Assembly: GCA_021204605.1 (NCBI GenBank)
Contig: JAJPZD010000107.1
Coordinates: 1-7,291 of the forward strand
Direction: 5' to 3'
DNA from: Prevotella sp.
GTDB taxonomy: Bacteria; Bacteroidota; Bacteroidia; Bacteroidales; Bacteroidaceae
Length of the DNA: 7,291 nt
Below the pieces are notes generated by a model. That model saw nothing but the letters and a program-made list of their open reading frames with translations. It made no database searches and was not told where the DNA came from. Of the stretch, positions 1-6,158 are shown in pieces. The position numbers were made by a program, and so were the translations under genes. Within the stretch, counting starts at the first letter, position 1, and every line of letters starts with the position of its first letter.

Positions 1-1
1 T

Positions 2-1249
2 ATAGATGAATTCAAGAAGAAGCAGACAGTTGACATATTGATTGTGAACAGGATGCTGCTGACCGGTTTTGATGCGCCGCGCCTGAAAAAACTTTACTTG
101 GGGCGCAGTCTTGACGGGCACGACCTGTTGCAGGCATTGACAAGAGTGAACCGCCCGTATAAAGATTTCAGATACGGATATGTTGTTGATTTTGTCAACA
201 TCAAGGAAAAATTCGAGGAAACCAACAACCGTTATCTACAGGAGCTGAACCGCACAGCAGACATTGCAGAAACAGGGCAGGCACAGAGTGTAGGAGAATC
301 CATAATCGTTGACAAGGAGCAGATTATGGAGCAGATAGACGAAATCAGCAGTGTGTTGTTCAATTATACCTGTGATAATTTGGAGGAGTTCAGAAAAGAG
401 ATAGACGATATAGCCAACAAGGAAAACCTATATACGTTGCGTTCCACGCTTGTCAAAGCAAAGGCAATAATCAATCAGGTGAGGGCATTTGGAAAAGAAG
501 ATTTAAGAGATAAGCTCAACAGTTTGCCGCAGGGAACTGTTCCGGCACTAATTTCGGAAGTTACGAACCGCATTGAGCGCATCAACCTGTTGGAGAACAA
601 CGAGCATAAAGCCGATGTGTCAGGCATAATCAACATTGCCCTGTCGGAAATAGAATTTGAGTTCAAGAAAGGGATAGCAGAGGAGCTGCAAGTAAGGATA
701 AACGATATCCGTGAACGGTGTGAGAGAGTGCAGGCAGAGTTTGAGGCTAATTTTGACCAAACCGATGAGAAATACGTGATATTAGCCGATGAGTTCCGGG
801 AATATTTCAGAAAGAGAGGATATATCCCACAGAATGTTCAAGAGGCGAAAGAGAGCATTGACTATATGGATGCCGTGATGAAGAAGCTCCGTGAGATAAA
901 CCGTCGTAACAACACTCTGAAAAAGAAATACGAAGGCGATGAGCGTTTTGTCCGGGTACATAAGCGCATACAGGAAGAAAACCGGAAGCGAGAACGCCCG
1001 ATTATCTCCAAAGAAGAATATAAGATAGCCGACAGCTTATCACAGATGAAGAAAGAGATTGACAAACAGCTATATTACAACATCAACATAATATCCAATG
1101 AGAACAATTTCAGGCAAGACACCCTTGCCATGATAAGCAGTCAGTTGAGAGACTTGGGTATAGAGACGGAAATTTCCGACCGAAGATTTATCAACAACCT
1201 CATTGTAGGAGAATATATCAATCAATATAACCAAATTCAGAAAAGGTGA
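2..1249 (+). CDS. hsdR: Type I restriction endonuclease subunit R (HsdR), C-terminal part; 5' end outside window
   Basis: This is the motor and nuclease subunit of a type I restriction-modification complex, which translocates DNA by ATP hydrolysis and cuts unmethylated targets. Only the last 415 codons are present; the frame is open to the left edge, so the TTG at 38 is not the true start. The beginning shows the end of the second RecA-like helicase domain: a motif V-like stretch (ILIVNRMLLTGFDAP, about 35-79) and a motif VI-like stretch (LLQALTRVNRPY, about 125-160). About 330 residues of charged, largely helical sequence follow, including probable coiled coils rich in Glu, Lys and Arg (coded around 640-1080), as expected for the HsdR C-terminal domain that contacts the methylase core. 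The N-terminal nuclease and first motor domain cannot be checked. It stops two bases before the hsdM ATG, so translation is probably coupled. No break is seen in the visible part. Confidence 0.93.
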   Translation: MDEFKKKQTVDILIVNRMLLTGFDAPRLKKLYLGRSLDGHDLLQALTRVNRPYKDFRYGYVVDFVNIKEKFEETNNRYLQELNRTADIAETGQAQSVGESIIVDKEQIMEQIDEISSVLFNYTCDNLEEFRKEIDDIANKENLYTLRSTLVKAKAIINQVRAFGKEDLRDKLNSLPQGTVPALISEVTNRIERINLLENNEHKADVSGIINIALSEIEFEFKKGIAEELQVRINDIRERCERVQAEFEANFDQTDEKYVILADEFREYFRKRGYIPQNVQEAKESIDYMDAVMKKLREINRRNNTLKKKYEGDERFVRVHKRIQEENRKRERPIISKEEYKIADSLSQMKKEIDKQLYYNINIISNENNFRQDTLAMISSQLRDLGIETEISDRRFINNLIVGEYINQYNQIQKR

Positions 1250-1251
1250 GA

Positions 1252-2898
1252 ATGGAAAACCACAATCAAGATATAACAGAAGCCACAATTGCCCTTATTG
1301 ACTCGTTGAAGTCAACCACATCCGCATTCGGTTTGGCAAACAGTGGGAGCGAGTATAAGATCATAACCGAGATGTTTCTGTACAAATATTTCAATGACAA
1401 GTTCGGGTATGAGGCCAAAAAGGACAAGAAATACGGAGAGCGGTTACGCAATGCGAAAAACTGGGATGTGGAATATGACAAGTTCACAGAAGATGAGGTG
1501 GATGACCTGTTCAGTTATCAGCCGTCAACCGTTCCACGACTGAGACCGGAACACACCTTGGCACATTTATACAACACATCGGGAGACGGTGATTTTTCCA
1601 CCCGTTTGGATGCCATGTTAATAGACATAGCAAATCTGAACGCCAAAAACTTTTCTGTTGTAACGTCAGGGAAGAACAGGGTGAACATATTCAGTGCCTT
1701 AACACAATTCGTTACAGACCCGCAGAAAAGGGATGACTTTGCGAAGTCGTTAATGCGCTCAGTGGCATCGTTCAACTTTGAAAGTGTGTTTGCGGAGAAG
1801 TACGATTTCTTCTCACGCATATTTGAATATCTGATAAAAGATTACAACAATGCCGGAGGAGGGAAGTATGCCGAATATTATACCCCAAGAGCGATTGCGC
1901 AGGTTATGGCGCGGTTGCTTGTGGGAGATGATGCCAATTTGCGAGGCATGACCTGTTATGACCCGGCGGCAGGAACCGGCACATTGCTTATGTCGTTGGC
2001 ACACCAGATAGGCGAGAATAGATGCACGATATTCAGTCAGGATATTTCGGAAAAGTCAAGTGAGATGCTCCGTCTCAATCTTATTCTGAATAATCTGTCA
2101 GGCAGTCTTATTAATATCGTACAAGGAAACACACTTACAGAGCCATACCATAAAGAAGAAAACGGAACGTTGCGCAAGTTTGATTTCGTGGTGTCAAATC
2201 CCCCGTTCAATCTTGATTTCTCAGATTTCAGGGACACCATAGCAGCCGACAGCATACGATTTTGGGCAGGTGTTCCAAATATACCCAAAAAGGACAAGTC
2301 AAAAATGTCTGTTTATCTGTGCTTTATCCAGCACATTATCAACTCACTTAAAGTTACAGGAAAGGGTGCGGTTGTAGTACCGACGGGATTTATCACGGCA
2401 AAAAGCGGTGTTGAGAGAAAAGTCAGAAACCGATTAATAGATGAAAAGTGGGTGTATGGCTGTGTGTCAATGCCCAATCATGTGTTTGCCACAACCAGTA
2501 CTAATGTTTCTGTATTGTTTCTTGATAAGTCGGGAAGTAGCGATAATGTAATTCTAATTGATGCAAGCAAATTGGGAGAGGACTACAAGGAAAACGGCTT
2601 GCAAAGACACCGTTTGCTGCCTGCGGATATTGATAAAATTGTCAGTACATTCCAGCGCAAAGAAGCTGTTGAAGATTTCTCCGTTGTAGTGTCTTACGAT
2701 GAGATTAAAGAGAAGGGATATAGCTTGTCGGCAGGTCAGTATTTCGACATCAAGATTGAGTATGTTGAAATGGACGAGGGGGAGTTCAACAGGCAAATAG
2801 CGCAATATAAAGAAACTTTTACAGGGCAATTTGATGAGAGCCATCGGTTGGAAAATGAGATAATGAGAAAATTAGATACTCTTTGTTTCTGTAAATAA
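1252..2898 (+). CDS. hsdM: Type I restriction-modification DNA methyltransferase subunit M (HsdM)
   Basis: This is a predicted N6-adenine DNA methyltransferase that uses S-adenosylmethionine and works as an M2S complex with HsdS. The 548-residue product is of normal family length. Its first ~150 residues resemble the HsdM N-terminal helical domain (ANSGSEYKIITEMFLYKYFN near the start). The catalytic N6_Mtase domain follows: the SAM-binding motif I DPAAGTGT lies at residues 237-244 and the catalytic motif IV NPPF at 316-319, preceded by FDFVVS. Both are intact, so activity is expected. I chose ATG 1252; an in-frame GTG at 1246 overlaps the hsdR stop (GTGA) and would add two residues. The gap to hsdR is 2 bases and to hsdS 22 bases, which supports one operon. 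The extreme C-terminus (LCFCK) looks slightly unusual, but the body of the protein is typical. Confidence 0.95.
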   Translation: MENHNQDITEATIALIDSLKSTTSAFGLANSGSEYKIITEMFLYKYFNDKFGYEAKKDKKYGERLRNAKNWDVEYDKFTEDEVDDLFSYQPSTVPRLRPEHTLAHLYNTSGDGDFSTRLDAMLIDIANLNAKNFSVVTSGKNRVNIFSALTQFVTDPQKRDDFAKSLMRSVASFNFESVFAEKYDFFSRIFEYLIKDYNNAGGGKYAEYYTPRAIAQVMARLLVGDDANLRGMTCYDPAAGTGTLLMSLAHQIGENRCTIFSQDISEKSSEMLRLNLILNNLSGSLINIVQGNTLTEPYHKEENGTLRKFDFVVSNPPFNLDFSDFRDTIAADSIRFWAGVPNIPKKDKSKMSVYLCFIQHIINSLKVTGKGAVVVPTGFITAKSGVERKVRNRLIDEKWVYGCVSMPNHVFATTSTNVSVLFLDKSGSSDNVILIDASKLGEDYKENGLQRHRLLPADIDKIVSTFQRKEAVEDFSVVVSYDEIKEKGYSLSAGQYFDIKIEYVEMDEGEFNRQIAQYKETFTGQFDESHRLENEIMRKLDTLCFCK

Positions 2899-2920
2899 AA
2901 AATAAGATTGTTATAGGAAT

Positions 2921-4132
2921 ATGATATATAAATTAAGTGATATTGCCGATTTTAATGCAAGGACTTTAAAAGCGACAGATAATATAAATAAAATATTATA
3001 CCTTGACACAAGTAGTATTATAGATAATGAAATATTTGAGTTACAAGAATTAAATATTTCAGATGCACCAAGCAGGGCTCAAAGACGAGTAAAAGACAAT
3101 ACTATTATAATATCAATGGTCAGACCAAATATGCGTCATTTTGGAATTTTAAAAAATCCAGATGACAACTTGATTATTTCTACTGGTTTTTGTACAATTG
3201 ATATAAAAGACAATTCTGTTATTGATTCACAATTTCTATATTACCTATTATCGCAACAATCGGTAGTTAATTATTTACAAGCAATTGCTCAAAATGCGGT
3301 ATCAGCATATCCTTCGATAAACCCCTCTGATATAATGAATCTCTGTTTTGATTTTCCTACTATTAAGAAACAGAGAGACTTATCTTCTGTTTTATCTGAT
3401 ATTGATGAAAAAGTTCAATTAAATAAATCGATAAATCGCAATTTAGAGTCGTTGGCGAAGCTGATTTACGATTACTGGTTTGTGCAGTTTGATTTTCCAG
3501 ACGAGAATGGCAGGCCATACAAGAGCAGTGGTGGCAAAATGATGTGGAATGAGAAATTGAAAAGGGAAATACCAGAGGGGTTTGAAGTTATACCTTTAAG
3601 AAAGTTCATTAAATTAGAGGATTATAAGAGAGTTCCATTATCAAATGTTCAAAGGTTATCTATGCATGGAATTTATCCTTATTATGGCGCTACTGGAATT
3701 ATGGATTATGTTACTGATTTCATTTTTGATGGAGATTATGTTCTTTTAGCAGAAGATGGATCAACATCAGATGTACATGGATTTCCTATAGTCCAATATA
3801 TATGGGGAAAAAATTGGGTTAATAATCATGCCCATATAATTTCTCATACCCAAAAAGAATATCTTCCATTTATATATCATATGTTGAAGACTATTCCAGC
3901 AAAAAAGATTGAAACAGGGTCTATCCAAAAGAAAATTAGCCAAGAAAACCTATTAGGTTATAATGTCGCTCTACCTCAAGATGATTTAATTAAAGGTTAT
4001 TGTGATATCATAATTCCGTTATGGGATTATAGGAAGAAAAAGATAGAAGAAAATAATCTTCTTACCAAGTTGCGTGATGAGTTATTGCCGTTATTGATGA
4101 ATGGTCAGGTTACGGTAAAAGAATATTTGTAG
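2921..4132 (+). CDS. hsdS: Type I restriction-modification specificity subunit S (HsdS)
   Basis: HsdS recognises a bipartite DNA site and directs both methylation and restriction. The 403-residue product has the usual layout. Target-recognition domain 1 covers about residues 1-145. A conserved helical spacer follows from about 146 to 216 (PTIKKQRDLSSVLSDIDEK, then YDYWFVQFDFP at 184-193). Target-recognition domain 2 runs from about 217 (IPEGFEV) to 360. A second conserved helix starts near 364 (IIPLWDYRKKKIEENN) and ends in LLPLLMNGQV. Both recognition domains are coded by noticeably more A+T-rich DNA than the spacer and than hsdM, which fits exchange of recognition domains by recombination. 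The recognition sequence cannot be read from the protein. The ATG at 2921 follows a weak AGGA and is typical for the family. I see no second hsdS copy, inverted partner or recombinase gene here, so no shuffling locus is evident in this window. Confidence 0.93.
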   Translation: MIYKLSDIADFNARTLKATDNINKILYLDTSSIIDNEIFELQELNISDAPSRAQRRVKDNTIIISMVRPNMRHFGILKNPDDNLIISTGFCTIDIKDNSVIDSQFLYYLLSQQSVVNYLQAIAQNAVSAYPSINPSDIMNLCFDFPTIKKQRDLSSVLSDIDEKVQLNKSINRNLESLAKLIYDYWFVQFDFPDENGRPYKSSGGKMMWNEKLKREIPEGFEVIPLRKFIKLEDYKRVPLSNVQRLSMHGIYPYYGATGIMDYVTDFIFDGDYVLLAEDGSTSDVHGFPIVQYIWGKNWVNNHAHIISHTQKEYLPFIYHMLKTIPAKKIETGSIQKKISQENLLGYNVALPQDDLIKGYCDIIIPLWDYRKKKIEENNLLTKLRDELLPLLMNGQVTVKEYL

Positions 4133-4134
4133 CA

Positions 4135-4218
4135 ATGGTAGAAAATACATCACTTCATAAATCAGATACTAATTCGACAATTACGATTGTCGAACTGTCA
4201 AATGAAGAAAAAAGATAG
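4135..4218 (+). CDS. Possible 27-residue ORF directly after hsdS (doubtful)
   Basis: An ATG two bases after the hsdS stop opens a 27-codon frame ending at TAG 4216-4218. The product begins MVENTSLHKSD and ends VELSNEEKR; it is polar, with no membrane segment or recognisable motif. The close spacing to hsdS would allow coupled translation, and this could be a small peptide gene or the 5' remnant of a deleted gene. However, the frame is short enough to occur by chance, and it contains the perfect hairpin at 4173-4194, which is an alternative reason for the sequence. I do not recognise it and give no function. Confidence 0.15.
   Translation: MVENTSLHKSDTNSTITIVELSNEEKR
4173..4194. repeat. Perfect 9-bp inverted repeat with TACG loop after hsdS
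   Basis: TTCGACAAT (4173-4181) and ATTGTCGAA (4186-4194) are exact reverse complements around a four-base TACG loop. In RNA the loop would be UACG, a member of the stable UNCG tetraloop class, although closed here by U-A and not the optimal C-G. It lies 40 bases past the hsdS stop. No T-run follows, so it does not fit a standard intrinsic terminator. It could stabilise the 3' end of the hsd transcript, contribute to termination by another route, or be a protein-binding palindrome. Confidence 0.5.
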
Positions 4219-4271
4219 AAATGAATGTTCTATGTGCATAATCGAGATAAAGATAAGTTTTAGTTTGAAAA

Positions 4272-4303
4272 TTTGAATAATTTGCAATTAATTATTAATT
4301 TAG
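4272..4303 (+). promoter_or_regulatory. Candidate Bacteroidota-type promoter for the DUF1016/YhcG nuclease gene
   Basis: TTTG at 4272-4275 is followed, after a 20-base spacer, by TAATTTAG at 4296-4303. This matches the Bacteroidales sigma consensus (TTTG, then TAnnTTTG) except for one base in the second element. It would start transcription about 20 bases before the ATG at 4329. The surrounding 4220-4328 stretch is strongly A+T-rich and has no gene, and it contains a near-palindrome AATTAAT-T-ATTAATT (4286-4300) overlapping the -7 region that could serve as an operator. Because the region is low in complexity, a chance match is quite possible. Confidence 0.35.
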
Positions 4304-4328
4304 CAGAAAAATAGAAAAATTGCAAGAT

Positions 4329-5426
4329 ATGAATAAGTCTATCAATATATTGGATGAAGAATACCTGCAATGGGTAGAAGATCTTAGTGTGCGTTATCGC
4401 CAAAGCCAAATCAAGGCTGCCGTGAGGGTAAACCGTGAAATGCTCAAATATTATTGGGAACTCGGTCGTGACATAGAAGAAATGCACGTTGAAGACCGTT
4501 GGGGCGAAGGCGTTATAAAAAATCTTTCTATCGATTTGCAACATAGAAACCCTAACTCAACAGGTCTTTCTGTACGAAATATATATTATTGCAAGAAGTT
4601 CTATCTTCTTTACCGTCAATATTTCGCAATTGTGCCACAAGCTGTGGCACAATTAGAAGATAGAAAAATGCCACAAGCTGTGGCACAATTGGAAGAAATG
4701 CTCTTCTCTATACCTTGGGGTCACCATCGTTATTTAATGGATAGGTGTAGTAAAGAACCTGCAGAGGCTCTCTTTTATGTAAAAAAAACTATGGAAGAGG
4801 GCTGGAGTCGTGATGTGCTGCTCAATTTCATGGATACAGGTTTGTATGAACGTGAGGGTAAGGCTTTGACAAACTTTACACGCACGTTACCAAATGAAAC
4901 GAGTGAGCTTGCGCAAGAATTGACGAAAGACCCATATAACTTTGCATTTACAGGAATAACGAAACCATACAATGAGCGTATTCTCAAAGATGCACTGTTA
5001 GGAAATATATCACAATTCTTATTGGAACTTGGCACCGGTTTTGCATACGTCGGCAAGGAGTTCCGACTTCAGATTGGGCAAAAGGAGAAGTTTATTGATC
5101 TGCTTTTTTACAATCTGAAATTGTCATGTTACGTGGTAATTGAAGTAAAAATCGGAGAATTTGATTTTCAAGACCTCGGACAGTTAAGCGGTTATGTAGT
5201 TGCTTGTAATCATATACTTAAAAAAGAGAGGAGAGACAATCCCACAATAGGTTTGCTTATTTGCCGCCAAAAAGATTCCCTGCTTGCACAGTATGCTTTG
5301 GAAGGCAGTAATCTTCCATTGGGCATATCAGAATATGATTTATCGAAATTATATCCAGAAAAAGTAGAAGGCACAATGCCGACCATTGAAGAGATTGAAA
5401 TGAAACTGGGAAATGTTAAACAGTAA
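4329..5426 (+). CDS. DUF1016/YhcG-family PD-(D/E)XK nuclease
   Basis: The 365-residue protein belongs to the DUF1016 (YhcG) family: an N-terminal helical domain of about 100 residues (YRQSQIKAAVRVNREMLKYY, WGEGVIKNLS), then a C-terminal PD-(D/E)XK nuclease fold. The likely catalytic residues are visible and spaced as expected: Asp257 (FIDLLFY), Glu272 and Lys274 (IEVK), and Gln285 (LGQLSGYV). Members are predicted DNA endonucleases often found near restriction systems and mobile DNA; the biological role is not settled. ATG 4329 is preferred over the upstream in-frame TTG 4320 because it matches a normal family N-terminus. The linker between the two domains holds a duplicated PQAVAQLE segment (about residues 103-122), discussed separately. 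The 196-base gap after hsdS and a candidate promoter suggest separate transcription, though read-through is possible. The frame is intact. Confidence 0.88.
   Translation: MNKSINILDEEYLQWVEDLSVRYRQSQIKAAVRVNREMLKYYWELGRDIEEMHVEDRWGEGVIKNLSIDLQHRNPNSTGLSVRNIYYCKKFYLLYRQYFAIVPQAVAQLEDRKMPQAVAQLEEMLFSIPWGHHRYLMDRCSKEPAEALFYVKKTMEEGWSRDVLLNFMDTGLYEREGKALTNFTRTLPNETSELAQELTKDPYNFAFTGITKPYNERILKDALLGNISQFLLELGTGFAYVGKEFRLQIGQKEKFIDLLFYNLKLSCYVVIEVKIGEFDFQDLGQLSGYVVACNHILKKERRDNPTIGLLICRQKDSLLAQYALEGSNLPLGISEYDLSKLYPEKVEGTMPTIEEIEMKLGNVKQ
4628..4654. repeat. 27-bp palindrome (12-bp arms, 3-bp centre) within the nuclease gene
   Basis: AATTGTGCCACA (4628-4639) and TGTGGCACAATT (4643-4654) are perfect reverse complements around AGC. 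The second tandem unit keeps only a 7-bp core (TGCCACA-AGC-TGTGGCA, 4669-4685). A palindrome this long in coding sequence is unlikely to be due to protein constraint alone. It might form a hairpin in mRNA or single-stranded DNA, bind a dimeric protein, or mark an old repeat-element insertion. Confidence 0.75.
4633..4704 (+). repeat. Two-copy 36-bp tandem repeat inside the DUF1016/YhcG gene
   Basis: Two units start at 4633 and 4669. The first 28 bases agree at 27 positions (only A/G differs at unit position 23) and the rest of the unit has diverged. The period is 36 bases, exactly 12 codons, so the frame is kept and the protein reads PQAVAQLE twice. It sits in the linker between the N-terminal domain and the conserved segment with IPWGHH. 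Family members from memory have a linker here of variable length, so slippage or unequal crossover is the simplest origin. Confidence 0.85.
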
Positions 5427-5479
5427 GGAGTTTTAATTTGAAGATTCTTTTAGATTTTTTATAGAAATAAGTAACGGGG

Positions 5480-5511
5480 TTTGTAAAAATCTTGAAATTG
5501 TCGTATAATTG
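5480..5511 (+). promoter_or_regulatory. Candidate Bacteroidota-type promoter upstream of the 5654 gene
   Basis: TTTG at 5480-5483 and TATAATTG at 5504-5511 are separated by 20 bases. This matches the TTTG / TAnnTTTG Bacteroidales pattern with a single mismatch (A for T at position 5 of the second element). The start point would fall near 5518, leaving an untranslated leader of about 135 bases before the ATG at 5654. It is the best promoter match in the gap 5427-5653. Evidence is pattern only. Confidence 0.4.
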
Positions 5512-5653
5512 TACTCGAATATGGTGAGGCATATCTCGAATGGCGAGAGACGTAACCCGGATATGGGGGAGTATGTGAACTCTATTTGCTAAGACACGGA
5601 ATGATATGACAGTAAAAACCACAATAATATAATAAACTTAAACACATAGGACA
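5512..5653 (+). other. Structured-looking untranslated leader or small RNA region
   Basis: This gap has no credible gene and differs from its A+T-rich surroundings: 5520-5600 is rich in G and purine clusters. Two small hairpins can be drawn: ATATG/CATAT (5519-5523 with 5530-5534) and TCTCG/CGAGA (5534-5538 with 5544-5548, five-base loop). TATGG occurs at 5520-5524 and 5552-5556, and GCTAAG at 5588-5593; these resemble the halves of the 11-base GNRA tetraloop receptor found in large structured RNAs such as group II introns. No intron domain V or reverse transcriptase is present, so at most this is a remnant. It may equally be an ordinary leader or an sRNA driven by the 5480-5511 promoter. Confidence 0.3.
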
Positions 5654-6158
5654 ATGGCAATTTGGATTGATGAGTATTTATATCAAGATGTAAAGAAATT
5701 CGTCTATGATAAGTGGGGTTGGGGTAAAACGTGTCCGCGGCTATTACCAAAAACGCTCATGGCAAACAAGCAGGTACATACAAGTATCTGCAGTTATTAA
5801 AGATTGGGATATTCATTACGAATTAATTAACGGCAGAATACAGTTACATTTTGAGGGTAAGTATGAGGGAGAAGAATATCTTCCGCTTATCCGTTATTTG
5901 AAAGAAAGTGTCCGTCACGATGGACGTATTCAATGGCGTTGGCGTTACAGTAAGACAAAAGGTCAATGCGAGTTAAATCAAAAGATAGAGGAATGGGAGG
6001 ATTTGACTTCCGGACTTAATGACATTGTAAGTATCTTTGACCCTCTATTAGACGGAAAGCGGATTGAAAAGCCGCAACAGGGTATCAATATCATCAAATG
6101 TCGCACCAGACTTCATAATAAGGTTCAGGCACATTCTGTGCTTGACACGCATCCATAA
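5654..6158 (+). pseudogene. Frameshifted gene of unknown function (about 150 residues if repaired)
   Basis: A plausible start is ATG 5654, but no single frame covers the gene. The first part (IDEYLYQDVKKFVYDKWGWG) is in the ATG frame, which stops at 5801. A middle part (HGKQAGTYKYLQLLK, ending near 5801) is in a second frame, and the rest (DWDIHYELINGRIQLHFEGK to SIFDPLL) is in a third, open to 6158. One added A in the A-run at 5726-5729 or 5749-5753, and one in the run at 5799-5801, would join them into one smooth protein. The repaired product looks soluble, with beta-strand-like alternation in its middle and many Trp and Tyr. I do not recognise the family with certainty and assign no function. 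The last ~25 residues overlap the 3' end of the opposing gene and are probably not original. The damage may be real or due to homopolymer sequencing errors. Confidence 0.6.

Noticed and set aside
38..40. TTG at 38 as the start of the first gene.
   Set aside because: The frame is open to the left edge and the upstream residues continue the helicase motif V region, so this is internal to hsdR.
2921..4132. A phase-variable hsdS shuffling locus of the kind known in Bacteroidales.
   Set aside because: There is only one hsdS copy, no inverted partner and no tyrosine recombinase in the window.
4633..4704. CRISPR-like array because of the repeated palindromic unit.
   Set aside because: There are only two adjacent units with no proper spacer, in frame within a coding sequence.
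5427..5465. Possible terminator after the DUF1016 gene, with a T-run at 5455-5460.
   Set aside because: Only a very weak stem precedes the T-run; the region is simply A+T-rich.
5416..5622. A 68-codon - strand ORF in the gap after the nuclease gene.
   Set aside because: The product is basic and low in complexity with no family resemblance, and the stretch is better explained by + strand promoter and leader features.
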